DNA of 14,796 nt from Candidatus Nitrosopolaris nunavutensis (GCA_002501855.1 DAOM01000347.1:1-14796), one strand, 5' to 3'; positions 1 to 7,291 are shown, counted from the first letter of the stretch. A program made the numbers and translations. The notes: generated from the letters alone by a model not told the origin.

Positions 1-383
1 TCTATGTAAGTACTACAACTAATGAAACCATTATTATAAATAGCTTCGATTTTATTTCCATTCTCGCATAAACCTACTATCTATATCGGGTTTAGAATAT
101 CCGATTAGGGATAGATCTTTGCAGATAATATAATACCACTTTGTATTAAACCTATTTCCGTTCATGGGAATATCTATGTCAATATTTCCGTTCATGGGAA
201 TATACAAATATGAGAGTAGACGTATTAGAGAGTATTATGGCAGTACGCACGGCAAGGGGACTGCATGGAATGCTTGTTATCGAAATCGCTTTGAAATCTT
301 TGATGATATCCAAATTTAAAAGGGTGTAATGCTCTTGGAACACATTAGTTATCATAATGAGGCACATGTTTTAAGCCTACTGG
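1..383. other. Gene-poor left edge
   Basis: No convincing gene is seen. The stretch contains the direct-repeat pair (153-203) and a 39-codon + strand ORF (210-329; starts MRVDVLESIM, ends KFKRV) that starts 6 bases after the second repeat. I do not recognise the ORF and it may be chance. TATA-like sequences occur at about 33-42 and at 368-376 (TTTTAAGCC). Confidence 0.4.
153..203. repeat. Pair of 21-bp direct repeats, each a near-palindrome
   Basis: The 21-base unit TATTTCC-GTTCATG-GGAATAT occurs perfectly at 153-173 and 183-203, a 30-base period. Inside each copy TATTTCC and GGGAATA are inverted with one mismatch, so each copy could bind a dimer. A 30-bp period is close to three helical turns, which would put both sites on the same DNA face. 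The pair lies 180 bases before the membrane-protein gene and 6 bases before a short + strand ORF at 210-329. Operator function is an inference. Confidence 0.6.
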
Positions 384-1283
384 ATGTTATTCGAATTTCG
401 GGTTTTAGGCCAGTCAGTGATGCCATCGATACTAGAGAACAGTGTGGAAATTAGATTGCTATCTTATCGGAAGTATGTAAATGACCCCTGGCGAACGATA
501 CTCATACTGGTCGGATCCTTAGTAGTATCAAATTCTTTTATTATCCTTTCAAGCGAAGACACCCGAGATTTCTTTACTAATTGGACCATAAACACGGCAG
601 CCGCTACCGCGTTGTCACTGTCTATCATAACGGTAGTTACTGCCTACAAACACAGGATAGATGGATTTTTTGTTCAGGCGTATCTCATTTTTACTGTGGG
701 AATAGCCGTCTGGCTCGTTGCAGAAGTCACTTGGACTTATTATCAACTTGTATTGGATATTGGTACTCCATTTCCGTCTTCTGCTGATGCATTTTGGTTA
801 AGCGGCTATGGATTTTTTATTTATTTTATGTTTAGAATATACAACCTCTTAAGTAAAGAAAATGAAAAATTGTTAGTGGTTCTTGTATCATTAGCTGCCG
901 CGATTATCTTGGGCTATATACTTAATCTCACTTTTGGTATCGCAGATTTATTGTCTGCTCAAGAAGGTAGCCTAGCATGGCTGATCAGTATTACGTATCC
1001 AATATTAGATGGAATCTTGCTCATTCCTGCCGTCCTAATTTTGTGGGTATTACGGGGTAAGAATGTGGCTTCAGCAAATTGGAGTTTGTTAGCTCTATCT
1101 ATAGTGCTTGTCACTGTAGCAGATATTGGCTTCGGATATAGCGCCGTAATACATAAAGCACGAAAAGAAGAGTGGATATGGGATTTGTTCTATAATTCAA
1201 GCTATCTTGTTATGTCTGCCGCACTCTTTTTGCAAAGCAGGGTATTTGTCAAAGGGCAGACTACGATCATAGTGCAAAAATAA
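384..1283 (+). CDS. Eight-helix membrane protein resembling an orphan sensory domain
   Basis: This integral membrane protein of 299 aa has about eight hydrophobic helices (roughly residues 37-56, 68-88, 97-117, 136-153, 163-183, 199-221, 231-251, 269-283). The segment AEVTWTYYQ (113-121), the PFPSSADAFWLSGY loop (129-142) and YPILDG (205-210) recall the multi-helix sensory domains that sit in front of GGDEF or histidine-kinase domains in bacteria, where a PSxAD motif recurs. No output domain follows; the protein ends 15 residues after the last helix. A ligand-sensing or partner-binding role is therefore only an inference. The start could instead be the ATG at 420 (residue 13), because the TATA-like TTTTAAGCC at 368-376 is too close to 384 but suits 420. 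A hairpin follows the stop codon. Confidence 0.7.
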   Translation: MLFEFRVLGQSVMPSILENSVEIRLLSYRKYVNDPWRTILILVGSLVVSNSFIILSSEDTRDFFTNWTINTAAATALSLSIITVVTAYKHRIDGFFVQAYLIFTVGIAVWLVAEVTWTYYQLVLDIGTPFPSSADAFWLSGYGFFIYFMFRIYNLLSKENEKLLVVLVSLAAAIILGYILNLTFGIADLLSAQEGSLAWLISITYPILDGILLIPAVLILWVLRGKNVASANWSLLALSIVLVTVADIGFGYSAVIHKARKEEWIWDLFYNSSYLVMSAALFLQSRVFVKGQTTIIVQK

Positions 1284-1297
1284 TCGTAAACCTAAAC

Positions 1298-1320
1298 ATC
1301 TAAATCCAGTTGTTTTAGAT
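1298..1320 (+). terminator. Hairpin plus T-rich tail after the membrane-protein gene
   Basis: ATCTAAA (1298-1304) and TTTAGAT (1314-1320) form a perfect 7-bp stem with a 9-base loop, followed by ATATTTTTC. It lies 15 bases after the stop of the gene ending at 1283. Archaeal termination relies mainly on T-runs, so the T-rich tail may matter more than the stem. Confidence 0.4.
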
Positions 1321-1347
1321 ATATTTTTCACTCCGTATAAGGCAATA

Positions 1348-1355
1348 CATATAAT
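1348..1355 (+). promoter_or_regulatory. TATA box for the MFS gene (leaderless start)
   Basis: CATATAAT centred near 1352 lies about 27 bases before the GTG at 1380. That is the archaeal TATA-to-initiation distance, so transcription would begin at or next to the start codon. This supports GTG as the true start. Confidence 0.4.
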
Positions 1356-1379
1356 CAATGACGATAAGGGATCAAGACT

Positions 1380-2966
1380 GTGAGCAGACCAACTACAAAT
1401 AGTCAAACCGGTGGAAAAATTTCTAGATCTCCATGGATAACACTGGCAATCTTAAGTTGTGTGGGTCTCATGGCTATGTTCGCAGATACAATGATACTTC
1501 CAGCTATTCCAGACCTTATCAGGGATTTTAAGATAACTTATAATGCGTCTTCTTGGATACTTGCATCGTTCTTAATCACAGGAGCTGTTATGACTCCTAT
1601 CGCCGGAAGGCTATCAGATATGTATGGTAAGAAGAAAATGTTGCTCATAATCGTGGGAATTTATACTATTGGTATTTCTGTGGCTGCTATCTCTACAAAT
1701 TTCACAGTTATGATTATTGGAAGAATAATGCAAGGCTTTGGGGCCTCAATGTTTGCTATTTCATTTGGTATCATAAGGGATAAATTCGCCCCAGAAAAAC
1801 TTGCGGTAGCTCAGGGAATATTTAGTTCCATGTTTTCGGCTGGCGCAGTAATAGGAGTAGCAATAGGTGGAACTATAATCAATAATTTTGGATGGCATGC
1901 TACATTCTTACTGGTGATACCAATAGCAATTGTATTATTTGTAGCAATTAGCAGATTTATTCATATCGACATGGACAAAGCAACATCACGAATATCTAAC
2001 AAAAATACTGAATTTTGTTGCAGGTTTATTCATGTGAGAAGGGACATACTACTTTCCGAAAGTAGTAGTACAACAATAGAATATGATAGTAGCAGCGGCA
2101 GCATCAACAAGAAGAAGGCTACTATAGATATGATGGGTGCGATAACACTATCTATCACAGTAATCTCATTTCTAGTCGCATTACAATTCATACAAACAGT
2201 TAATGCAGCAGCCTCTGCAAACGTACCCATTGTGATTGGTTTTGGAGCTGCGGCAACTATTTCTCTGTCATTTTTTATTATGACAGAGAGAAAGGCAGAT
2301 TCTCCATTAATCGATCTCAAGCTGTTGGTAAATAAAGTTCTACTTCGTGCGAATATCATAAACATGGTAGTTGGCATTACTGCTTTAATGGTAGTGTATC
2401 AGACTATACCTATACTGATTCGAAGTCCACCTCCGTTAGGATTTGGTGGAAATGCATTAAGTATCGCAAACGTTCAATTGCCTTACATGGTTATATCACT
2501 AATAGTATCTATTGCTTCCGGTTTCATAGTATCAAAATTTGGTAATCAAAGCCCTACCATATCAGGAATTATAATATCCATTGCAGGATTCTTTTTGCTC
2601 TTTGCGTTACATTCAACAGAATTTTTAATAACAACCTCCCTTGCCGTAATAGCAACTGGACTATCATTAACACAGATCGGTAGCATTAATATCATTTTGG
2701 TGAATACTCCAAAGCAGTCGAATGGAGTATCGCTTGGGATGACTACTCTTCTTTATCTAATTGGGACCTCTGTTGGTCCAGTCATAGCTGGAATATTTAT
2801 GCAAGCAAATCAAGCGTTCGTTAAGGGCATCAGTGGTTCTTCATTCCCGGCTCCTCAATCATATAATCTAATATTTCTTACAGCGACATTGCTCTCAGTA
2901 GTATCTATTGTACTTGCTGGTAGTATAAAGAAAAGACCGTCAGCGCCACGAATCGTCATAAAGTAA
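1380..2966 (+). CDS. MFS multidrug-type exporter, DHA2 (14-helix) family
   Basis: This is a 528-aa major facilitator transporter of the EmrB/QacA type, a length typical of the 14-helix DHA2 group. It is expected to export small molecules with a proton gradient; the substrate cannot be told. Motif A is clear after helix 2: G76-R-L-S-D80-M-Y-G83-K-K-K86. The antiporter motif C region in helix 5 reads GAVIGVAIGG (155-164), with Val160 where many drug antiporters have Pro. RIMQGFGAS (115-123) fits motif B in helix 4. Between the first six helices and the rest is a long hydrophilic, Ser/Lys-rich loop (about 193-250). The GTG start is forced: an in-frame TAA lies at 1365-1367 and the next Met falls inside helix 1. 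Hydrophobic helices continue to the C terminus, so it looks intact. Confidence 0.88.
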   Translation: MSRPTTNSQTGGKISRSPWITLAILSCVGLMAMFADTMILPAIPDLIRDFKITYNASSWILASFLITGAVMTPIAGRLSDMYGKKKMLLIIVGIYTIGISVAAISTNFTVMIIGRIMQGFGASMFAISFGIIRDKFAPEKLAVAQGIFSSMFSAGAVIGVAIGGTIINNFGWHATFLLVIPIAIVLFVAISRFIHIDMDKATSRISNKNTEFCCRFIHVRRDILLSESSSTTIEYDSSSGSINKKKATIDMMGAITLSITVISFLVALQFIQTVNAAASANVPIVIGFGAAATISLSFFIMTERKADSPLIDLKLLVNKVLLRANIINMVVGITALMVVYQTIPILIRSPPPLGFGGNALSIANVQLPYMVISLIVSIASGFIVSKFGNQSPTISGIIISIAGFFLLFALHSTEFLITTSLAVIATGLSLTQIGSINIILVNTPKQSNGVSLGMTTLLYLIGTSVGPVIAGIFMQANQAFVKGISGSSFPAPQSYNLIFLTATLLSVVSIVLAGSIKKRPSAPRIVIK

Positions 2967-3018
2967 GCACATTCCGCTACTGTAGCCTAAACAATACCAT
3001 GGCTAATGATACAGAATC

Positions 3019-3213
3019 GTGGAACTGGTGATAGAAGGTGAAAGTTGTGTAATCGAAAAATATATCAAACAAGCAAAAAAATATCATATGAAAGATCTAG
3101 TTACTCATGAAATATTCGAAGATTTACTTACAGATGGAGTTAGTCATGAGGAAGACTGGGAAAGCTTTTTGCCCGGTTTAAAACAGAGCCAGAATCAATG
3201 TTTACTCATATGA
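3019..3213 (+). pseudogene. Remnant of a ferritin-like (bacterioferritin/Dps-type) protein
   Basis: The 64-residue frame resembles the C-terminal half of a ferritin-like four-helix bundle. ELVIEGES with E6 fits helix C, which carries an iron-ligand Glu in bacterioferritin. It is followed by KDLVTHEIFEDLLTDG and VSHEEDWESFL, which match the family pattern (D-x-V-T-x-E ... L-x-D-E-x-x-H-E-x-D-W-E). The ferroxidase Glu of the DExxH motif is Gly here (G40; GGA, one base from GAA), while H43 remains. The N-terminal half is absent: the frame is closed by TGA at 3007 and the MFS gene ends only about 50 bases upstream. The GTG start is weak. I read it as a deletion-truncated gene. A functional small protein cannot be excluded. 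Confidence 0.6.
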
Positions 3214-3583
3214 TATGAAATGATATTTGCATTCACTAGAAAACGTAAATCTATTCTACAGTTCTTTATGCTGGATTGGTGTACGATGTAATGTATGCAT
3301 GCATACGTATCTGAAGCTTAGAAATCGGCCAGATAAACATAGGATTACGTTGAAGAGACATGGTGTATGCTCCTTACATAAAATAGACCAAGACTGAAAC
3401 CAAGTTCCCTAATCTAGAGGAGAAAAATATTGGCCGACTTTATGTGGAAACCGCTAGCATCTAGCAGCTGCTACAGGAAGTTCGAACTGACCTAGGCATA
3501 TTATTAGAACTCTTAAATTGGAGGTATATTGTTCTTATTTTGTTATCTACATATCGTCTGCAGATATTTGATGATATGCATAA
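3214..3583. other. Intergenic stretch with a 14-bp palindrome and a coding-like remnant
   Basis: The stretch lies between a + strand remnant and the 3' end of the dehydrogenase. It contains the perfect palindrome GTATGCATGCATAC at 3293-3306. From about 3390 to 3560 one + strand frame is open apart from a single TAG (TKFPNLEEKNIGRLYVETASI, stop, QLLQEVRTDLGILLELLNW). I do not recognise it; it could be a decayed gene or chance. No tRNA or clear terminator is seen. Confidence 0.35.
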
Positions 3584-4468
3584 CTATTGTATGATATTTT
3601 GTATTATCATCTTTTGGAACTCTGAATATGGCATATTTTTTCTTGCTTCCAATAAACTAACAGCATCGTTGCCAACTACATATCTAAATTCAGGCTTTTC
3701 AATTGAAATAGCTTGGAATATAGTCTTTGCAACTTCCTCCGGCTGTGTTGCATTATCATGCTGAGAACTTGTTTTAACGCTAAATTTTTGCACTAATTCT
3801 GAGTAAGGCGACTGTGGATCTAGCGCTCTCTTAGGTAAAACACTTCCCTTCATGAAATTACTGCCAATTGCACCCGGCTCGATCAATATTACTTTGATTC
3901 CAAAAGGCTCAAGTTCGTATGCAATAGATTCACTCAAACCTTCGATAGCAAATTTGGTGCCTACATATGCGGAGATCACGGGAAATGCTATGAGTCCATT
4001 AATCGAACTAACATTTACAATAACACCACCGCCATTCGCCGGAGTCCTCATGATAGGAAGGACATGTTGTGTTACTCTTATGACTCCAAAGAAATTGGTT
4101 TCAAATTGTGCTTTTATCTCATCCAATGAAAGATCTTCAAATGCTCCGAATAGACCATATCCAGCATTATTAACTAGCACATCAATTCTTCCTTTTTCTA
4201 AAACAATCTTTTCTACTGCGTCTTTTACCGAGCTATCGTCAGTGACGTCTAGCTGAATTAATTTCAAAGGTAGCCTTTCAGCATTGGCTATCGATTCGAG
4301 ACTTGCAGATTTATTGGTATTACGCACTGAAGCATATGTATAAAATCCTTTTCTTGCTAACATTAGTGAAGTTGCATATCCTATTCCACTTGAGCTACCC
4401 GTAACAATGGCAACTTTTTGCCTATCCCCTTCGTTAGTACCTTTATTCAATACCATATCTTCTCTCAT
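3584..4468 (-). CDS. Short-chain dehydrogenase/reductase (SDR)
   Basis: This classical SDR oxidoreductase of 294 aa is cytoplasmic and probably NADP(H)-dependent. The Rossmann nucleotide motif TGSSSGIG is at 23-30, an Arg (R49) after the second strand suggests NADP(H) preference, LDVTD is at 73-77 and NNAG at 100-103. The catalytic tetrad is N125, S155, Y168 and K172 (Y-V-G-T-K), followed by PG at 198-199. The extended C-terminal region (about 205-294) presumably shapes the substrate pocket; the substrate is unknown. It is a single-gene unit, convergent with the + strand block upstream. The ATG at 4468 sits about 30 bases after a TATA-like TTTAAGTA on the - strand, so the transcript would have almost no leader; the Met at residue 5 is an alternative. 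Inverted repeats overlap and surround this promoter, suggesting control by a dimeric regulator. Confidence 0.9.
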   Translation of the reverse strand: MREDMVLNKGTNEGDRQKVAIVTGSSSGIGYATSLMLARKGFYTYASVRNTNKSASLESIANAERLPLKLIQLDVTDDSSVKDAVEKIVLEKGRIDVLVNNAGYGLFGAFEDLSLDEIKAQFETNFFGVIRVTQHVLPIMRTPANGGGVIVNVSSINGLIAFPVISAYVGTKFAIEGLSESIAYELEPFGIKVILIEPGAIGSNFMKGSVLPKRALDPQSPYSELVQKFSVKTSSQHDNATQPEEVAKTIFQAISIEKPEFRYVVGNDAVSLLEARKNMPYSEFQKMIIQNIIQ

Positions 4469-4482
4469 TAGATCTTAGTTTT

Positions 4483-4572
4483 ACTACAAGTAGTTACTTA
4501 AACCTAGTAGTATTTGCTACTCACTTAGTAATAGTTACCACACCTAGTAGATTTCTGTTGTTGTTCTACTAG
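4483..4572 (-). promoter_or_regulatory. SDR promoter with repeated AGTAG/CTACT inverted repeats
   Basis: The same half-site recurs as inverted pairs: ACTAC-N2-GTAGT at 4483-4494 (overlapped by AAGTA-N2-TACTT, 4488-4499), AGTAG-N6-CTACT at 4506-4521, and CTAGTAG-N15-CTACTAG at 4544-4572. ACCTAGTAG is directly repeated at 4502 and 4542. The - strand TATA-like TTTAAGTA (4494-4501) lies within the cluster, and the first pair lies between TATA and the start codon at 4468. This is the expected layout for a repressor that blocks TBP/TFB or polymerase. The regulator is not identified in the window. Confidence 0.5.
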
Positions 4573-5179
4573 ATCTTTAGCACCCAAGGCATCTTTGGCT
4601 TGCCGACTGACTCTTTTCGTACGATTTTGAGCTAAATTTCTTGTCGTTGTAGTAAAGCATCATTGTTTGAAGTCCAATTAGAGCTCGTCAATAACAACAA
4701 TAGACACTTCCATCGATGATGTTCAAAATTTTTCTGACAGATATTAGCAGGACATCCCATTGGACAAAACTTTAATGATAAAAGATGAAATCGATACTCT
4801 TCTTGTAGAACTTGTTCATACTGGTTTTGAGTTCGAATGAATTGTCTGTTCCTAATAACCTCACTCACTCAACTAAGCAGATTGTACAAGTAACTAACAA
4901 AGATACAATGTATCCCAGTAATGAGATTAAACAAATCCAGCTTTTTCTGAAGGTAGTGTAGTCAAACTTGGCAAAATGGCATTGCAGCAGGAAATAAAAA
5001 TTGTACTTCAAGTGCTGGCTCGGTTAGAAATATCCAGAAATTCAGTTGTATTAAAATTTCATTTGCCATAGCAACATTATTAGCTGTGTATAACTAATTA
5101 ATTGTAATATATAGATTGTATAACATGTGATGTTTTTGTATCCATAAGAGTTATATCATCAGATCTGGGGACTGTAAAT
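4573..5179. other. Gene-poor stretch with weak coding-like fragments
   Basis: No gene is identified with confidence. A - strand ORF at 4632-4868 (78 codons, ATG) contains a Cys/His-rich run CPMGCPANICQKNFEHHRW that could bind metal, but it matches nothing I recognise and ends in low-complexity sequence. A + strand frame open from about 4931 to 5071 (ATG at 4976; KLGKMALQQEIKIVLQVLAR is its best part) looks like an amphipathic coding fragment. Both may be remnants. The last 80 bases are the promoter of the next gene. Confidence 0.3.
5150..5157 (+). promoter_or_regulatory. TATA box of the exported hydrolase gene
   Basis: GTTATATC centred near 5154 lies about 26 bases before the ATG at 5180, suggesting a leaderless transcript. 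A second AT-rich box (AATATATAG, 5106-5114) would give a leader of about 45 bases. GGGG at 5167-5170 is only a weak ribosome-binding candidate. Confidence 0.4.
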
Positions 5180-6286
5180 ATGCTTAATAAATCAAGTCTA
5201 AACAGCAAAGTACTGCAATCGGGGAGTGTTTTCTTAGTTATTCTCTTAGCAACATCCCTTCTATCTACTTCGTATATCCAAAATTCAAAAGCGCTAGTTC
5301 AAGAGGATCACGAAGATTATGGATATCTGAAATTTGCCTCTTATGCGGTAAAACAAGCTTATGCAGCAAAACAGAACAATACTGTAAACTCCACAATCCA
5401 TATTCCAGCGATAGCCATGGGACCCCAGATTCCTGCAAAGGGCTATCTGGTTCAAGAAATTCGTGACCACTTGTATTGGGTCACCGATGGATCGTATAAT
5501 ACCATGTTCCTCGTAAGCAACCAAGGAGTCATCGTAGTTGATGCACCTTTCACAATTGGCAAAAACTATCTTAAAGCTATTGCTGAGGTAACAAAGGAAC
5601 CAGTGAAGGTTGTTATCTATAGCCACGCACATATGGACCATATTGGGGCGGCTAGTATGTTTCCTGCAAACGCTACTTACATAGCACAACAGGAGACAGC
5701 TACAATCTTGAAGGATCACAATGACACGAGCGTTCCAGCACCTACTCTGACATTTTCAAAATCCTATACTGTAAAGTTAGGTAACCAGACCTTGATATTA
5801 GATTACAAGGGTGTCAACCACGAAAGAGGTAATACCTTCATTTATGCCCCAACCCAGAAAGTCCTTATGTTGGTCGACGTCGTCTTTCCAGGTTGGGTTC
5901 CTTTCAGGGACTTGGCAATAGCTGAAGATGTGCCTGGCTTCATCAAAGCTCATGAGCAAGCCTTGAGCTATCCTTTCGATACATTAGTTGCTGGTCATCT
6001 GACCAGACTTGGTACTCATCAGGACGTTGTTACGCAGATGGAGTTCGTTAAAGATCTCAAAAGCAGCGCAATTAATGCTACCAAGATGTTTGCTAACTTC
6101 ACCAAGATCGCCGAACAAGTTGGTGGATTTAGTAATCCTTGGTTAGTGTTCAAAACGCATGATGATGACGTAGCCAACCAGTGCGCTCAAACGATGGTGG
6201 CAAAGTGGAACGATCGCCTTGGAGGAGCTAACCAATACATGTCTTCTCACTGTGCAAAAATGGCAGAAAGTTTACGGGTAGATTAA
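5180..6286 (+). CDS. Exported metallo-beta-lactamase-fold hydrolase
   Basis: This 368-aa MBL-fold enzyme has an N-terminal signal or anchor segment (hydrophobic residues about 17-30, after a Lys-containing start), so it should act outside the membrane. The metal site is complete: H149-A-H151-M-D153-H154, H214 in NHERGN, D233 in LVDVVFPG and H273 in AGHLTRLG. The third ligand sits in NHERGNT rather than the usual PGHTxGH, a variant I associate with sulfatase- or quinoprotein-relay-like subgroups; this cannot be settled by eye. Several N-x-S/T sequons (near 66-72, 164, 181, 202, 299, 306) fit an archaeal surface glycoprotein. C335 and C358 could form a disulfide. The C-terminal helical part (about 285-368) is an extension to the core fold. 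It appears monocistronic with its own TATA box. The physiological substrate is unknown. Confidence 0.88.
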   Translation: MLNKSSLNSKVLQSGSVFLVILLATSLLSTSYIQNSKALVQEDHEDYGYLKFASYAVKQAYAAKQNNTVNSTIHIPAIAMGPQIPAKGYLVQEIRDHLYWVTDGSYNTMFLVSNQGVIVVDAPFTIGKNYLKAIAEVTKEPVKVVIYSHAHMDHIGAASMFPANATYIAQQETATILKDHNDTSVPAPTLTFSKSYTVKLGNQTLILDYKGVNHERGNTFIYAPTQKVLMLVDVVFPGWVPFRDLAIAEDVPGFIKAHEQALSYPFDTLVAGHLTRLGTHQDVVTQMEFVKDLKSSAINATKMFANFTKIAEQVGGFSNPWLVFKTHDDDVANQCAQTMVAKWNDRLGGANQYMSSHCAKMAESLRVD

Positions 6287-6340
6287 ATGCAGCCAGGGTA
6301 GGCGGCATGAACAACTCGGGCATAACGGTGATATTCCAAT

Positions 6341-6360
6341 TGGGGGCAGCATCGCTCCCA
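6341..6360 (+). terminator. Possible hairpin after the MBL gene
   Basis: TGGGGGC (6341-6347) pairs with GCTCCCA (6354-6360), 7 bp with one G-U, around a 6-base loop, 54 bases after the stop at 6286. It overlaps a 34-codon ORF (6307-6411, MNNSGITVIF...) that I regard as probably chance. No T-run follows directly, so a terminator role is weakly supported. Confidence 0.25.
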
Positions 6361-6517
6361 CTATTGATAAATCATGCAGATTCTAAGAACACAGTGAGTA
6401 GTTCACTATAGTAATTTTGGGTAGTGGTTTCGCAGGGATTACAGTCTTAAAAAAAGCTTCAGAAGAAGGCACTTTATATCCTTACAAAGCTATAGTTAAC
6501 ATAGTGAAACAGAAAAC

Positions 6518-7174
6518 ATGAAAATAGGTATTATTGGTTCAGGAAATATAGGAGCAACACTAGCACATTTATTTGCAAAAGCCGGGCATCAAGTAGAAAT
6601 CAGTAATTCTAGTGGTCAGGCATCCCTGAATGCACTTGTAAAGTCAATCAGTTCCAATAATGTTACTGCTGCAACTCCGGAGGGGGCAGTCAGGTTTGCT
6701 CAAGTGGTATTACTTGCAATACCTTGGAGGAAAAAACATGAACTTCCACCATCTGATCTTTTCAAAGGAAAAATTGTAATTGATGCAATGAACCCTTATT
6801 CTGAGAATTTTGAAGTAATTGATCTTGGTAACTCTACGTCAAGTGAAGAGGTAACAAAACAACTACCTAGTGCTCGTCTTGTAAAAGCATTCAATACGAT
6901 GTATTATGAAATGTTGCGTACAGGAGCTCGTAACTCCCAGGAAGAGCGTCTAGTACTATTTGTGGCGGGAGACGACCCCGATGCAAAAGCTGTTGTATCA
7001 AAACTTATTGATGAGATAGGTTTTACGCCTGTAGATGCGGGTTCACTACGTGAAGGTGGCCGTAAACAGCAACCAGGTTCATCCATATATAATGATCCTA
7101 TGACAGTCGAGGTTGCATACAAACGGCTAGCTGAACTTGATAAGCATGACAATACTTGGCCACATAGGGATTAA
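6518..7174 (+). CDS. F420-dependent NADP oxidoreductase-like protein
   Basis: This 218-aa dinucleotide-binding oxidoreductase has the fold of archaeal F420H2:NADP+ reductase (pfam F420_oxidored). Such enzymes move hydride between reduced F420 and NADP in the cytoplasm. The Rossmann motif G7-S-G9-N-I-G12-A opens the protein and SNSSG (29-33) follows the second strand. Related reductases usually have an Arg in this loop (NSRG) to hold the NADP phosphate; here it is Ser32, so cofactor preference may differ. VVLLAIPW (63-70), IDAMNP (88-93) and LVKAFNTMYY (121-130) are conserved core stretches. The C-terminal part (about 145-205), with FVAGDD and PVDAGSL, completes the fold. CTTTATAT at 6471-6478 is a suitable TATA box, giving a leader of about 17 bases. 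True F420 use is not provable here: many related proteins are annotated only as NAD(P)-binding. Confidence 0.8.
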   Translation: MKIGIIGSGNIGATLAHLFAKAGHQVEISNSSGQASLNALVKSISSNNVTAATPEGAVRFAQVVLLAIPWRKKHELPPSDLFKGKIVIDAMNPYSENFEVIDLGNSTSSEEVTKQLPSARLVKAFNTMYYEMLRTGARNSQEERLVLFVAGDDPDAKAVVSKLIDEIGFTPVDAGSLREGGRKQQPGSSIYNDPMTVEVAYKRLAELDKHDNTWPHRD

Positions 7175-7246
7175 TCTCGTTTTGATTTAATATATGGTAT
7201 TATATCGATCTTAGAAATTGAACAATGAAAGTTGTTTACAGCTAGC

Positions 7247-7291
7247 ATGAATCTACGGCAAAACTCTAGTAGAGCCAAAACGTAGATTCAT
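7247..7291. repeat. Nested inverted repeat (11-bp outer stem with inner hairpin)
   Basis: ATGAATCTACG (7247-7257) and CGTAGATTCAT (7281-7291) are perfect inverted arms of 11 bp. Within the 23-base loop, CTCT-AGT-AGAG (7264-7274) forms a second hairpin and GCAAAA/CCAAAA flank it. The element is 73 bases after the F420/NADP gene and 117 before the SPFH gene, both +. It could be an RNA structure, a terminator/attenuator, a protein site or a short non-autonomous repeat. Confidence 0.55.

Noticed and set aside
153..203. CRISPR array
   Set aside because: Only two repeat copies with a 9-base spacer and no cas genes.
179..367. 62-codon - strand ORF at the left edge
   Set aside because: No recognisable motif; it runs through the direct-repeat copy and has low-complexity hydrophobic sequence.
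3421..3540. Possible tRNA or small RNA gene
   Set aside because: No cloverleaf, T-loop consensus or matching acceptor arms could be found by eye.
3540..4256. Two + strand ORFs (3540-3764 and 3852-4256) overlapping the dehydrogenase
   Set aside because: They are antisense to a clear SDR gene with all catalytic motifs and have no recognisable domain.
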